Source of the DNA: Alkalihalobacillus trypoxylicola
GTDB lineage: Bacteria; Bacillota; Bacilli; Bacillales; Bacillaceae_D
Assembly (NCBI RefSeq): GCF_001590785.1
Contig: NZ_LTAO01000034.1
Location: 3,535-67,534, forward strand
Direction of reading: 5' to 3'
Length of the DNA: 64,000 nt
A program made the position numbers and the translations under genes. Below the pieces are notes generated by a model. It did no database searches, had not been told where the DNA came from, and saw only the letters and a list, made by a program, of their open reading frames with translations. Below are positions 1-7,829 of this stretch, in pieces; positions within the stretch are counted from its first letter, which is position 1, and each line of letters starts with the position of its first letter.

Positions 1-20
1 ATCTGCAGCCAAAAAAATAG

Positions 21-127
21 TCTGGTGGCGATAGCGAAGAGGTCACACCCGTTCCCATGCCGAACACGGCCGTTAAGCTCTTCAGCGCCAATGGTAGTTC
101 CCCTGCAAGAGTAGGACGTTGCCAGGC
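21..127 (+). rRNA. rrf: 5S ribosomal RNA
   Basis: The segment begins TCTGGTGGCGATAGCG and carries the conserved 5S core ACACCCGTTCCCATGCCGAA. It ends GGACGTTGCCAGGC, which pairs with the start to form helix I. The length (about 107 nt here; the mature ends may lie a few bases outside) is slightly under the usual 115-117 nt. It is the last gene of an rRNA operon whose 16S and 23S genes would lie left of the window. An intrinsic terminator follows directly. Confidence 0.96.
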
Positions 128-130
128 GAT

Positions 131-162
131 AAAAGCACAACCTTTAGAGGTTGTGCTTTTTT
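131..162 (+). terminator. rRNA operon terminator
   Basis: AAAGCACAACC and GGTTGTGCTTT form a near-perfect stem with a short TTTAGA loop, followed by a T-run. It lies directly after 5S rRNA, as expected for an rrn terminator. Confidence 0.9.
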
Positions 163-194
163 GTATAGTTGAACCGAAGGTTCAGCTAGGAGTT

Positions 195-400
195 TACTGC
201 GAGAGAAGGAAGGTTTTTTTTGAAAGGGTAGAAGGAGTAGCTAGCGGACACAAGGCACGGAGACTCCCGTGGGAGAAATTGGCCATGTCGAAATCCACAT
301 TTAAAAAAATTCATTCGGCAGCTCCCAACCAAACGCGAATTGTCTGGGGAAGCGAATAGCCGGGCACTAATATTTGTAGAATCATTCGTTCTTTATGTCT
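195..400 (+). repeat. Interspersed repeat family B, copy B1
   Basis: This non-coding segment shares its order of blocks with 62540-62740: a T-rich start followed by GAAAG and GTAGA, then CTAGCGGACACAAG, CACGGAGACTCC, GGCCATG-CGAAATCCAC, a T/A-rich loop, TTCGGC, TGTCT-GGGG-AGCGAA and ATCATTC. The inner stem GTCGAA (287-292) pairs with TTCGGC (314-319), and TTGGC with its partner CCAA. A G-U pair replaces the G-C seen in the 62.6 kb copy. The 100-codon open frame crossing it has no ribosome binding site and overlaps 5S rRNA, so I regard it as chance. Confidence 0.7.
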
Positions 401-435
401 CTGGACCGATACAGACTTATCTAAAATGGAATAAT

Positions 436-1353
436 TTAATAAACTAATTGATTGTAAATAGTAATAGCATCGTTCGTATGATAAGGTGGTGTTTGAGTGT
501 TTCCATCTGCACCGGTTGTGATTAAAAGATACTCTTCTGAGCTGTTGATCATAACATAGCTAGCTAAACAAAGGCCAGCTTGATTGGTAAAGCCTGTTTT
601 ACCACCAATAAATTCGATATTTTCGTTTAGTTCTTGCTGTTCTAATAAATGAAACATACGACTTTGAAAAGACAAACCTTCGTTTGATAAATTAGTGCTT
701 GCTGTAGAATAATTTTCACTTGAAAAAACATCTTTAAATAATGGGTTATTAAGGGCATATTTTAGTAAGATGGCCATATCTTCAACCGTTGAATAATGGT
801 GATCTTGATCCATTCCAGTCACGTTAGAAAAATGGGTATTACCCATTTTTAGCTGCTCCGCTTTTTGATTCATGGGTCTAATAAACTCTTGCTCAGTTCC
901 TGATAAACCAATAGCCAAACTAATGGAAGCATCCGCTCCTGAAGGAAGCATGGTTCCATATAGTAAATCGATAGCTTCCACCTCTTCATTAGGAGAATAT
1001 CCGGCTACTGATAAATTTCTATCGATTATCATGGGGAAAATATCCTCTGGAACGGTCATTTTTTTATTTAGGCTTTCCTCTTGAAGCTGCTCAATAGCTA
1101 TTAATGTGGTCATGATTTTAGTTAAAGAAGCAACAGGAACTCTTTGTTGTTCATTTTTTTTATAGACAACACGGTTGGTATTGAGATGATATAAATAAAC
1201 TTGCTCACTATATACTTCTTCCTCTAAATAATTGATAAAGTCATATACAATATCTACTTTATGATGAGGCCAAGTAAATTCGGGAGCTGTTGAATGTGAT
1301 AATAATAAAAGGGTAAGAAAGCTAATACTACTTATTTGTTGTAAACTTAGCAT
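436..1353 (-). CDS. D-alanyl-D-alanine carboxypeptidase (peptidase S11 family)
   Basis: A penicillin-binding-protein-type enzyme that would trim the terminal D-Ala of peptidoglycan pentapeptides outside the membrane. The 305-residue product starts with a hydrophobic segment (residues 8-20, signal anchor or signal peptide). The active-site SxxK is S76-L-T-K79 and the KTG triad is K252-T-G254. The usual SxN motif reads S138-G-A140, so the asparagine is alanine. The start ATG has GGAG about 8 nt upstream on the minus strand. There is no long C-terminal domain, so it is shorter than DacA or DacF (about 390-440). It sits alone, convergent with the rRNA operon. The family assignment is firm; which S11 subgroup is not. 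Confidence 0.88.
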   Translation of the reverse strand: MLSLQQISSISFLTLLLLSHSTAPEFTWPHHKVDIVYDFINYLEEEVYSEQVYLYHLNTNRVVYKKNEQQRVPVASLTKIMTTLIAIEQLQEESLNKKMTVPEDIFPMIIDRNLSVAGYSPNEEVEAIDLLYGTMLPSGADASISLAIGLSGTEQEFIRPMNQKAEQLKMGNTHFSNVTGMDQDHHYSTVEDMAILLKYALNNPLFKDVFSSENYSTASTNLSNEGLSFQSRMFHLLEQQELNENIEFIGGKTGFTNQAGLCLASYVMINSSEEYLLITTGADGNTQTPPYHTNDAITIYNQLVY

Positions 1354-1449
1354 TGAATCAACTCCAACATTTTCTTCTGTATTTATTATGACATAAAAGA
1401 TTATAAATGGAACAAAAAGGGAAGGGATTTATAAAAAAGGAGGATGAAC

Positions 1450-2238
1450 ATGAAACCATTCTTGATGATAACGATTATGCTTTTTGTTTTAGTAGCTTGT
1501 GGTCAGCAGGATCAGCAAAGTACAGTAGAGTTAACAAATGGTGCAAGTGAATCATCAGATTTAGAACATAACGAGGATAATGTTGCTGAAAAAGATTTAG
1601 ATGATGCAAATAGTGAACAGACTACAGGAGAACAAGAAGAGTCATTAGTCTCAAAGTCTGAGGAAGAAAATAATCAAATGGATTCATTATATGAGCCGAT
1701 TAAGTATATCGATAGAAGTGGTGCGAGTGAGTCGAGTGTCGAATTATTTGACATCCGTTATAATCCCCAGGAGTTTAGCATAGAATTAATTCATCCGTCT
1801 GGAGAAATTGAAACCCTTACTAAAGAGACCGCTAGTATTCCAGTGAAAAACCTAGAAGCAACGAAGGCATTATATATATCTCCAGATGATTTTGAAACAT
1901 TAGGAGATGTGTACCTTGTTGATTTAATCAGTGGAGAACAGAAAATAATAGCTGAAGCTACAGAAAATGAAACGCCAAAAAGAGTCATTTGGGACTTTGA
2001 CGATCAGCATATCTATATGATAAAAGGATTCGCTCATGGTACCGTCTCAGTTGGTGGTAATGTATTTAAAATAAATATAGAGACGGAAGAGGTAGAAGAA
2101 TTAACAAATTATGATAACGAAATTCAAATTATTCATATGGAGCTAATGGGAGATACTCTTTATTACTATGGAATTGAATATACAGATGATCAAATGATGG
2201 AAACTGAACCATATAGTAATCAAATTCAAATGGACTAA
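1450..2238 (+). CDS. Acidic lipoprotein with a propeller-like repeat domain (possibly DUF4652)
   Basis: The N-terminus is a lipoprotein signal with lipobox L-V-A-C, so the protein should be lipid-anchored to the outer face of the membrane. About 60 residues of Glu/Ser/Asp-rich linker follow. The C-terminal half has patterns such as YISPDDF..LGDVYLVDL and DDQHIYMIKG that recall beta-propeller strands; the arrangement resembles DUF4652 proteins of Bacillus, from memory. I chose the second ATG because AAGGAGG ends 6 nt before it, whereas the ATG at 1444 directly abuts that site. No function can be assigned. The T-box leader of argS follows immediately. Confidence 0.7.
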   Translation: MKPFLMITIMLFVLVACGQQDQQSTVELTNGASESSDLEHNEDNVAEKDLDDANSEQTTGEQEESLVSKSEEENNQMDSLYEPIKYIDRSGASESSVELFDIRYNPQEFSIELIHPSGEIETLTKETASIPVKNLEATKALYISPDDFETLGDVYLVDLISGEQKIIAEATENETPKRVIWDFDDQHIYMIKGFAHGTVSVGGNVFKINIETEEVEELTNYDNEIQIIHMELMGDTLYYYGIEYTDDQMMETEPYSNQIQMD

Positions 2239-2289
2239 TTTCAGAAAAATCAGTTGCTATACGGCGGATTATTAAGTATACTATCAAAA

Positions 2290-2527
2290 AATATAAATCT
2301 GTGATAAAGAGAGTAGTTATGAATGATCTTATAGCGAATTAGGGTTGGTGTGAGCCTAATATTGAAGTCATAATGAAGCGCACTTTTGAGATGTTAGCCC
2401 GAAAATAAGTAGGGATGACCGGTTCGCTAACCGTTATTTCAGCTTAAAGTAGGTTCATGTTTGTATTGAACAAATAGAGTGGTACCGCGGGTTAGCCTCG
2501 TCTCTTATTTTGAGACGAGGCTTTTTT
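2290..2527 (+). promoter_or_regulatory. T-box riboswitch controlling argS (specifier CGC, arginine)
   Basis: This leader has the hallmarks of a tRNA-sensing T-box. Near the base of Stem I is AGAGAGTAG. The apical part GGGTTGGTGTGAGCC is typical. The specifier segment GAAG-CGC-ACTTTTGAG puts an Arg CGC codon at 2379-2381. The T-box antiterminator element AGAGTGGTACCGCGG spans 2476-2490, and its TGGT can pair with the ACCA end of an uncharged tRNA. A terminator follows. Uncharged tRNA-Arg would stabilise antitermination and raise argS expression. Upstream limits are approximate. Confidence 0.93.
2494..2527 (+). terminator. T-box regulated terminator
   Basis: GCCTCGTCTC and GAGACGAGGC form a perfect stem around TTATTTT, followed by six T residues. 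The 5' arm follows the T-box sequence at once, as in other T-box leaders where antiterminator and terminator are mutually exclusive. Confidence 0.92.
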
Positions 2528-2554
2528 ATATGGATAAAAGGAGATGGCTGGAGA

Positions 2555-4246
2555 ATGAACACGAAAAAAATCGTGATCGACCTATTACAAGAAAATTTAT
2601 CTATTTTAAGTAAAGAGGAGCTGACCAAAGTATTAGAGAGACCGAAGCTTGATCAGCAAGGAGATTGGGCATTCCCTTGCTTTATTCTCTCAAAAATATG
2701 GAAAAAACCACCACATCTAATCGCTAAAGAGCTGTCGGAAAAAATTCAATCGAATGATTTTTCCAAAATAGTAGCTGATGGTCCGTACTTAAATTTCTTT
2801 CTAAATAAAAAAACAGTTAGCACCAGTATTATCGGAGAAGTTTTGGAGAAAGAAGAGAATTACGGCACTTATCAAACAGGTAAGGGAAAAGTGATTACGA
2901 TTGATTATTCTTCTCCAAATATTGCAAAGCCTTTCTCTATGGGCCACCTTCGCTCGACCGTTATTGGGAATTCGATAGCAAACTTGGCAGAAAAAAATGG
3001 TTATCATGTTATTCGAATTAATCATCTTGGAGATTGGGGTACTCAATTTGGTAAGTTAATTGTAGCCTATAAGAAATGGGGACATGAAAAGAAGGTTCAG
3101 AATCAACCGATTAAAGAATTGCTACACTTATATGTGAAATTCCATGAAGAGGCTAATCAAACAACAGCCCTTGAAGATGAAGCAAGAGAATGGTTTAAAA
3201 AACTAGAAGACAATGATCAGGAAGCTATCACTCTCTGGAAATGGTTTAGAGAAGAGTCGGTTAAGGAATTTGAAAAAATATATCAGCTTTTAGATGTACG
3301 ATTTGATTCCTATCACGGTGAGGCGTTTTATAATGATAAAATGGAAGAAGTTATAAAGGAAATGGAAAAAAAGGAGATTTTGGAAAGTTCAGATGGAGCT
3401 GATGTCATCTCCCTTAATCAGTACGACTTGCCTCCTTGTCTAATACGAAAATCGGATGGAGCTACTTTGTATGCGACTAGAGATCTTGCAGCCGCTATTT
3501 ATAGAAAAAGAAATTATTCCTTTGCTCAATCTTTTTATATTGTAGGTCACGAACAAAGCCTACACTTTCAACAAATCAAATTAGTGTTAAAGAAAATGGG
3601 CTATAGTTGGTTTGAAGCACTAGAACACATTTCATTTGGATTTATATTAAAGGATGGGAAAAAAATGTCGACTCGAAAAGGTCGAGTCATCTTATTAGAA
3701 GAAGTAATAAATGAAGCGATTGAACTTGCAGAAAAGAGTATAAATGAAAAGAATCCAGGTCTGAGCAATAAAAAAGAAGTGGCTAAAGAAGTAGGGGTAG
3801 GGGCGATTATTTTCCATGATCTAAAAAATGAAAAGCAAAATAATGTAGAGTTTTCATTACAGGATATGCTTCGATTTGAAGGAACAACAGGGCCTTATGT
3901 TCAATATACTCATGCGAGAGCCTGTTCCATCTTAACAAAAGCTGATTCTTTTGAATGGAATGTTAATGATATAATGGGCTTAGATGATTCTTATAGCTGG
4001 CACGTGATTATGAAGCTAGCTCAGTTTCCTGAGAACGTAGAGAGAGGTTTCCTTAAAAGAGACCCATCTAAATTAGCCAAATATGTTTTGGAGCTAGCAC
4101 AAGAATTTAATAAGTACTATAGTCAAACGAAAATTCTCACACAAGATGAAGAGCTATTTTCTCGATTGGCACTTGTAAAGGCTGTTACGCTGGTCTTAAA
4201 AGAAGGCTTACGCTTATTAGGAATCAAAGCACCGAATAAAATGTAA
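2555..4246 (+). CDS. argS: Arginyl-tRNA synthetase
   Basis: A class I aminoacyl-tRNA synthetase that charges tRNA-Arg with arginine in the cytoplasm. The HIGH-like signature is SMGHLRS within SSPNIAKPFSMGHLRS, and the KMSKS equivalent is K370-M-S-T373. The C-terminal DALR-type anticodon-binding region (VQYTHARACSI...) is complete. The start at 2555 has AAAGGAG 11 nt upstream and is downstream of the T-box terminator; a start at 2510 would fall inside the terminator and is rejected. The length of 563 residues is normal. The gene stands alone behind an Arg-specific T-box, which agrees with the assignment. Confidence 0.96.
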   Translation: MNTKKIVIDLLQENLSILSKEELTKVLERPKLDQQGDWAFPCFILSKIWKKPPHLIAKELSEKIQSNDFSKIVADGPYLNFFLNKKTVSTSIIGEVLEKEENYGTYQTGKGKVITIDYSSPNIAKPFSMGHLRSTVIGNSIANLAEKNGYHVIRINHLGDWGTQFGKLIVAYKKWGHEKKVQNQPIKELLHLYVKFHEEANQTTALEDEAREWFKKLEDNDQEAITLWKWFREESVKEFEKIYQLLDVRFDSYHGEAFYNDKMEEVIKEMEKKEILESSDGADVISLNQYDLPPCLIRKSDGATLYATRDLAAAIYRKRNYSFAQSFYIVGHEQSLHFQQIKLVLKKMGYSWFEALEHISFGFILKDGKKMSTRKGRVILLEEVINEAIELAEKSINEKNPGLSNKKEVAKEVGVGAIIFHDLKNEKQNNVEFSLQDMLRFEGTTGPYVQYTHARACSILTKADSFEWNVNDIMGLDDSYSWHVIMKLAQFPENVERGFLKRDPSKLAKYVLELAQEFNKYYSQTKILTQDEELFSRLALVKAVTLVLKEGLRLLGIKAPNKM

Positions 4247-4278
4247 AAATTAAAAGAAGTCAATAAGGGAGGATAACA

Positions 4279-4914
4279 ATGAGGATAGAGGGATTATATA
4301 TCGGAAAGCCTAGGGAAATAATGATGAAGGGAAAACCAGTTAAAACTAGCATCTATAAAGAGCCACTATTTTCAACGGTTCAAGTAAATGAATTAGGAAT
4401 TATTGGCGATACTCAGTCGGACCGAGTTCACCATGGTGGAATCGATATGGCCTTATGTATGTACCCTGCAGAGCATTATCCTTACTGGGAAGAAAAGCTC
4501 GGGAAAAGTCCAGGACTATCAGCGTTTGGAGAAAATCTAATGGTTTCAGGTTTACTTGAAGAAGATGTCCAAATCGGTGATCAATATAAAGTAGGAGAAA
4601 TTATCATCGAAATAAGTCAGCCAAGATCTCCTTGCTTTAAGCTGGGATTAAAGCATAATGAACCGAAAATGCCTTTATGGGTTAACGAAAAAGGAATCAG
4701 TGGGTATTATGCGAGAGTTCTTCAAGATGGAGAGATTAGTCTTGGAGATGATTTGGAGCTTATTGAAAGAATAGATGGAAATCCAACGGTTTTAGAAGTG
4801 AACAAGGCAAAATATTGGAAGGATGCGACTCGTGAGGACTGGGAGAGACTAACCGCTGTTAGACAGTTATCCGAGGACTGGAGAGAGAGCTTCCAAAGAA
4901 AACTTCAGAAATAA
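4279..4914 (+). CDS. MOSC domain-containing protein (YiiM-like)
   Basis: MOSC domains are sulfur-carrier or molybdenum-cofactor-associated domains. Stand-alone YiiM-type members handle N-hydroxylated substrates or metal-sulfur chemistry, but the substrate here is unknown. Family signs are GDTQSDRVHHGG, AFGENLMVSGL, and QPRSPC119FKL with the conserved cysteine. The segment after about residue 165 would be the 3-alpha domain. GGGAGG lies 7 nt before the ATG. It follows argS by 32 nt and may be co-transcribed with it. A terminator follows. Confidence 0.88.
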   Translation: MRIEGLYIGKPREIMMKGKPVKTSIYKEPLFSTVQVNELGIIGDTQSDRVHHGGIDMALCMYPAEHYPYWEEKLGKSPGLSAFGENLMVSGLLEEDVQIGDQYKVGEIIIEISQPRSPCFKLGLKHNEPKMPLWVNEKGISGYYARVLQDGEISLGDDLELIERIDGNPTVLEVNKAKYWKDATREDWERLTAVRQLSEDWRESFQRKLQK

Positions 4915-4927
4915 AGTAAATAGCATT

Positions 4928-4959
4928 AAAAACTGGTAGCTTTTGCTGTCAGTTTTTTT
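4928..4959 (+). terminator. Intrinsic terminator after the MOSC gene
   Basis: AAAACTGGTAGC and GCTGTCAGTTTT pair around TTTT (with G-U pairs) and the 3' arm runs into seven T residues. Confidence 0.75.
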
Positions 4960-5065
4960 ATTTAGATGAAAAGTTAATAAGGGGAGTGATAATCGTCTTG
5001 TCATGTGAATAATTGGTCATTAAATGGAAAAAATAAACTATCTTACAATGGATAGGAGTATAGAT

Positions 5066-6163
5066 ATGGGAAGTATATTATCTGTTGGCACTTTGGATCC
5101 CCCAAATAAGCTTGACCAATCCTTAACAATGGAATTTGCAAGAGAATTATTTAGTAGTAGCTTTAAAGACATCGAGCGTTTATTGCCGGTTTTTGAAAAT
5201 GGATGGATTGATGAACGAAATTTCACAAATTCAATTGAATGGTTTAAGGAAAATCACAGTTTAAAAGAAAGAAATGACTTATTTATTGAAAAAGCGACAG
5301 AGTATGGTGTGCAGTCTATAGAAGAATGTTTAACTAATAAACATTTCCTTCAATCAGCAGTCAAAGAAAGTGAGATCGATGCGATTATTTTTGTGACAAG
5401 CTCAGGGATGTCAACACCTAGCATCGAGGCTAGAATTATGAACAAAATGCCTTTTTCACCTCATACGAAAAGAATTCCGATATGGGGATTGGGTTGTGCA
5501 GGAGGAGCTGCAGGTATTAGTAGAGCCTTCGAGTATTGTAAAGCCTTTCCAAAGCAAAATGTTCTTGTATGCTGTGTCGAGTTATGTAGTTTAACCTTTC
5601 AACGAGGAGATAAAACGAAAAGTAATTTAATAGGAACGTCCTTGTTTGCTGATGGTGTCGCAACCGCTTTAGTCTGTGGAGAGCACTCGGAATTACTGAT
5701 GAAATCAAGGTTAGCACTTAAACCGAAAATTATTGACGTGCAATCGACATTGATGCCTGACTCTGAGGAAGTAATGGGCTGGGATGTGAAGGATACGGGC
5801 TTGCACGTTGTTTTTTCAAGAGATATTCCTTCCATTATAGAGAAATGGTTAAAGCCGAATGTGACTGATTTCTTAGAAAAGCACCATTTACAGCTCGAGC
5901 AAATTACAGCTTTTATCGCTCATCCTGGTGGCAGAAAGGTATTGGAAGCTTATGAAACATCATTAGGTATAAAAGAGGAAAAAACAGCAATATCTAAGGA
6001 GGTACTGAGAAAGAACGGAAATATGTCCTCTCCTACCGTGTTATATGTGTTAGAGAAATTTATGAAGCAGACCTTTCAATCTGGAGATATAGGTTTAATG
6101 GCTTCTCTAGGACCTGGTTTTTGTTCAGAGCTAGTATTAATAAGTTGGGAGGGGTTACATTGA
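5066..6163 (+). CDS. bpsA: Type III polyketide synthase (BpsA/BcsA family)
   Basis: A chalcone/stilbene-synthase-type enzyme that extends fatty acyl-CoA starters with malonyl-CoA to give alkylpyrones or alkylresorcinols. The Cys-His-Asn triad is visible as C144 (GLGC-AGG), H286 (AHPGG) and N319 (NGNMSSP). I place the start at ATG 5066 (MGSILSVGT...), which has AGGAG 7 nt upstream and the usual family N-terminus; the ATG at 5024 lacks a ribosome binding site. This gives 365 residues, the typical length. Its stop overlaps the start of the next gene, the classic bpsA-bpsB pair. Confidence 0.93.
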   Translation: MGSILSVGTLDPPNKLDQSLTMEFARELFSSSFKDIERLLPVFENGWIDERNFTNSIEWFKENHSLKERNDLFIEKATEYGVQSIEECLTNKHFLQSAVKESEIDAIIFVTSSGMSTPSIEARIMNKMPFSPHTKRIPIWGLGCAGGAAGISRAFEYCKAFPKQNVLVCCVELCSLTFQRGDKTKSNLIGTSLFADGVATALVCGEHSELLMKSRLALKPKIIDVQSTLMPDSEEVMGWDVKDTGLHVVFSRDIPSIIEKWLKPNVTDFLEKHHLQLEQITAFIAHPGGRKVLEAYETSLGIKEEKTAISKEVLRKNGNMSSPTVLYVLEKFMKQTFQSGDIGLMASLGPGFCSELVLISWEGLH

Positions 6164-6735
6164 TTTTAATGGTTGTTATTTTATTACTTATGGTTGCACT
6201 TCAACGATTGGTTGAACTAATGATTGCTGAACGTAATAAGAAATGGATATTAAAAAATGGCGGCTATGAGGTAGGGCGTAGTCATTATCGTTATTTAGTT
6301 TTACTACATAGTAGCTTTTTATTATTTTTATTATTAGAAGTCATCATATTTCAAAAAGAATTTGCTCCTTGGTGGTACGTGCCATTTAGCCTATTTATGA
6401 TTGCACAAGCTGGAAGGGTTTGGGCGATACATTCATTAGGAGAATTTTGGAATACTCGAATTATGATTTTGCCAGGAGCTAAAGTTATTACGAAAGGACC
6501 TTATCAATTTATTCGGCATCCTAATTATGTAATAGTGATGCTTGAAATTCTAGCATTGCCTCTTATCTTTCAGGCTTACTGGACGGCTGCTCTATTTACT
6601 ATTTTGAATGGACTCATTTTATCTAAAAGAATTAAGATTGAAGAGATGGCACTTCGCAATCATACGAATTATGAGGAAGTGTTTTCTGAAAGAAAGAGAT
6701 TTATTCCTACAACTGATTCATTAGAAAATGATTAA
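6160..6735 (+). CDS. bpsB: Isoprenylcysteine carboxyl methyltransferase-family membrane protein (BpsB-like)
   Basis: In B. subtilis the equivalent protein methylates the alkylpyrones made by BpsA. The product has four to five hydrophobic segments and the ICMT signature G-P-Y-x-F-I-R-H-P-N-Y followed by a membrane helix and SKRIKIEE. I choose TTG at 6160, overlapping the bpsA stop codon (TTGA), with GGGAGGGG 5 nt upstream; an alternative is ATG at 6169. Translational coupling to bpsA supports one two-step pathway for a membrane lipid pyrone. Confidence 0.85.
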   Translation: MILMVVILLLMVALQRLVELMIAERNKKWILKNGGYEVGRSHYRYLVLLHSSFLLFLLLEVIIFQKEFAPWWYVPFSLFMIAQAGRVWAIHSLGEFWNTRIMILPGAKVITKGPYQFIRHPNYVIVMLEILALPLIFQAYWTAALFTILNGLILSKRIKIEEMALRNHTNYEEVFSERKRFIPTTDSLEND

Positions 6736-6812
6736 TATTCATGCATTTGCTATTCATGAATCATACACATAAAATATAAGTGACACTACATATAGAGAAT
6801 GGATGATGCTGG

Positions 6813-7019
6813 GTGAAGAGAAAGAAAATGAAATTTGAAGTACAAGAGGGAGAAACTGTATCTGAATGTATTGAAAGAATGAAGGAGTCGGGTTATACAC
6901 CGGTAAGAAGAATAGAAAAACCAGTATTTGCTGAAAAAAAACAAGGACATCATATCGACTATGAGCCTATTCGTCAGGTAATCATATTTGAAGGTCATTT
7001 AATAGAAGACGAACAATGA
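6813..7019 (+). CDS. NETI motif-containing small protein (YebG-like)
   Basis: A 68-residue basic/acidic protein with the pattern KFEVQEGETVSECIERM followed by GYTPVRRIEKPVF. It resembles the NETI family (here the motif is G-E-T-V), whose function is unknown. The start is probably the GTG with a weak upstream site (ATGCTGG); ATG at 6828 is an alternative. In B. subtilis the homolog yebG sits just before purE, as here, so position backs the call. Confidence 0.78.
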   Translation: MKRKKMKFEVQEGETVSECIERMKESGYTPVRRIEKPVFAEKKQGHHIDYEPIRQVIIFEGHLIEDEQ

Positions 7020-7052
7020 AAATAGATGTAAATTATAATGTTCGACTTTTTG

Positions 7053-7081
7053 TTGACAATAGACAAATATGCTTGTAAGAT
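7053..7081 (+). promoter_or_regulatory. Predicted sigma-A promoter of the pur operon
   Basis: The -35 TTGACA (7053-7058) and -10 TAAGAT (7076-7081) are separated by 17 bp. Just upstream, AATGTTCGACTTT (7038-7050) resembles one PurR box (consensus AWWGTTCGGWWWT on this strand) with two mismatches. PurR repression is therefore possible, but I see only one good half of the usual pair. Confidence 0.7.
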
Positions 7082-7109
7082 GAAGGTGAAAAGAACAAAA
7101 AAACGAATA

Positions 7110-7180
7110 GCCTCATATAATCCTTGGGAATATGGCCCAAAAGTTTCTACCTAATGACCGTAAATTATTAGACTATGAGC
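7110..7180 (+). promoter_or_regulatory. Guanine-class purine riboswitch aptamer
   Basis: P1 is CTCATA paired with TATGAG. P2 is TTGGG/CCCAA capped by AATATGG. The junction carries TTTCTACC, and the P3 loop carries GACCGTAA, all conserved purine-riboswitch blocks. The specificity base is in GACTATG: the C (7173) marks guanine/hypoxanthine rather than adenine, which would be GATTATG. It should switch off the pur operon when guanine is abundant. Confidence 0.96.
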
Positions 7181-7230
7181 GAAAGTGTTTTTGCATTCAT
7201 CTTTTTTTGAATGGCATGATGTTTGTATAT

Positions 7231-7297
7231 AAGCGTAGAATTGGCTTACTTTCTCTCGATTTGAAGAAAAAGAATACCATTCTATGCTTTTTTTTGT
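7231..7297 (+). terminator. Riboswitch-controlled terminator before purE
   Basis: AAGCGTAGAATTGG pairs with CCATTCTATGCTT across a loop of about 35 nt, and eight T residues follow. The stem has one bulge and a G-U pair. Its distance of about 50 nt from the aptamer is longer than in xpt-type switches, so an intermediate antiterminator is expected but not resolved by eye. Confidence 0.72.
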
Positions 7298-7343
7298 CGG
7301 AACTGAAAAAGAAATAAGAAAGCTGGGTAAGGGAGAGATTTGG

Positions 7344-7829
7344 ATGGAGCCGCTTATCGGAGTGATTATGGGAAGTTCATCAGATTGGGAGACCATGAAA
7401 TGGACTTGTGACGTATTAGAAGAGTTAGATATTCCTTTTGAAAAAAAAGTTGTATCTGCACACCGAACACCTGATTTAATGTTTGAATATGCCGAAAACG
7501 CGAGAGATAGGGGTTTAAAGGTTATTATAGCCGGAGCTGGCGGAGCTGCTCATTTACCTGGAATGGTTGCCGCTAAAACAACGCTTCCGGTTATTGGTGT
7601 TCCTGTCCAGTCTAAAGCTCTACAAGGATTGGATTCATTGTTATCAATCGTACAAATGCCTGGAGGTATTCCTGTTGCTACAGTTGCAATTGGAAAGGCT
7701 GGAGCAACGAATGCAGGACTTTTAGCAGCGCAAATAATAGGTGCATTTCAATCTGAAATCGCTGAGCGAATAAATAATAGACGTAAAAGCATAGAACAGC
7801 AGGTGCTAGAAAGCAGTGAGACACTATGA
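7344..7829 (+). CDS. purE: N5-carboxyaminoimidazole ribonucleotide mutase
   Basis: Converts N5-CAIR to CAIR, working with PurK in IMP synthesis. Class I PurE signatures are MGSSSDW, SAHRTPD and [11 protein letters not shown]. The 161-residue length is normal. The start at 7344 has GGGAG 8 nt upstream and lies after the riboswitch terminator; the upstream in-frame start at 7284 would sit inside the terminator. First gene of the pur operon; its stop overlaps purK (ATGA). Confidence 0.97.
   Translation: MEPLIGVIMGSSSDWETMKWTCDVLEELDIPFEKKVVSAHRTPDLMFEYAENARDRGLKVIIAGAGGAAHLPGMVAAKTTLPVIGVPVQSKALQGLDSLLSIVQMPGGIPVATVAIGKAGATNAGLLAAQIIGAFQSEIAERINNRRKSIEQQVLESSETL

Noticed and set aside
57-359. 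100-codon plus-strand open frame at the left end
   Set aside because: It overlaps 5S rRNA, its terminator and repeat B1, and lacks a ribosome binding site; it is a chance frame.
7132-7317. 61-codon open frame before purE
   Set aside because: It is inside the riboswitch aptamer and terminator.
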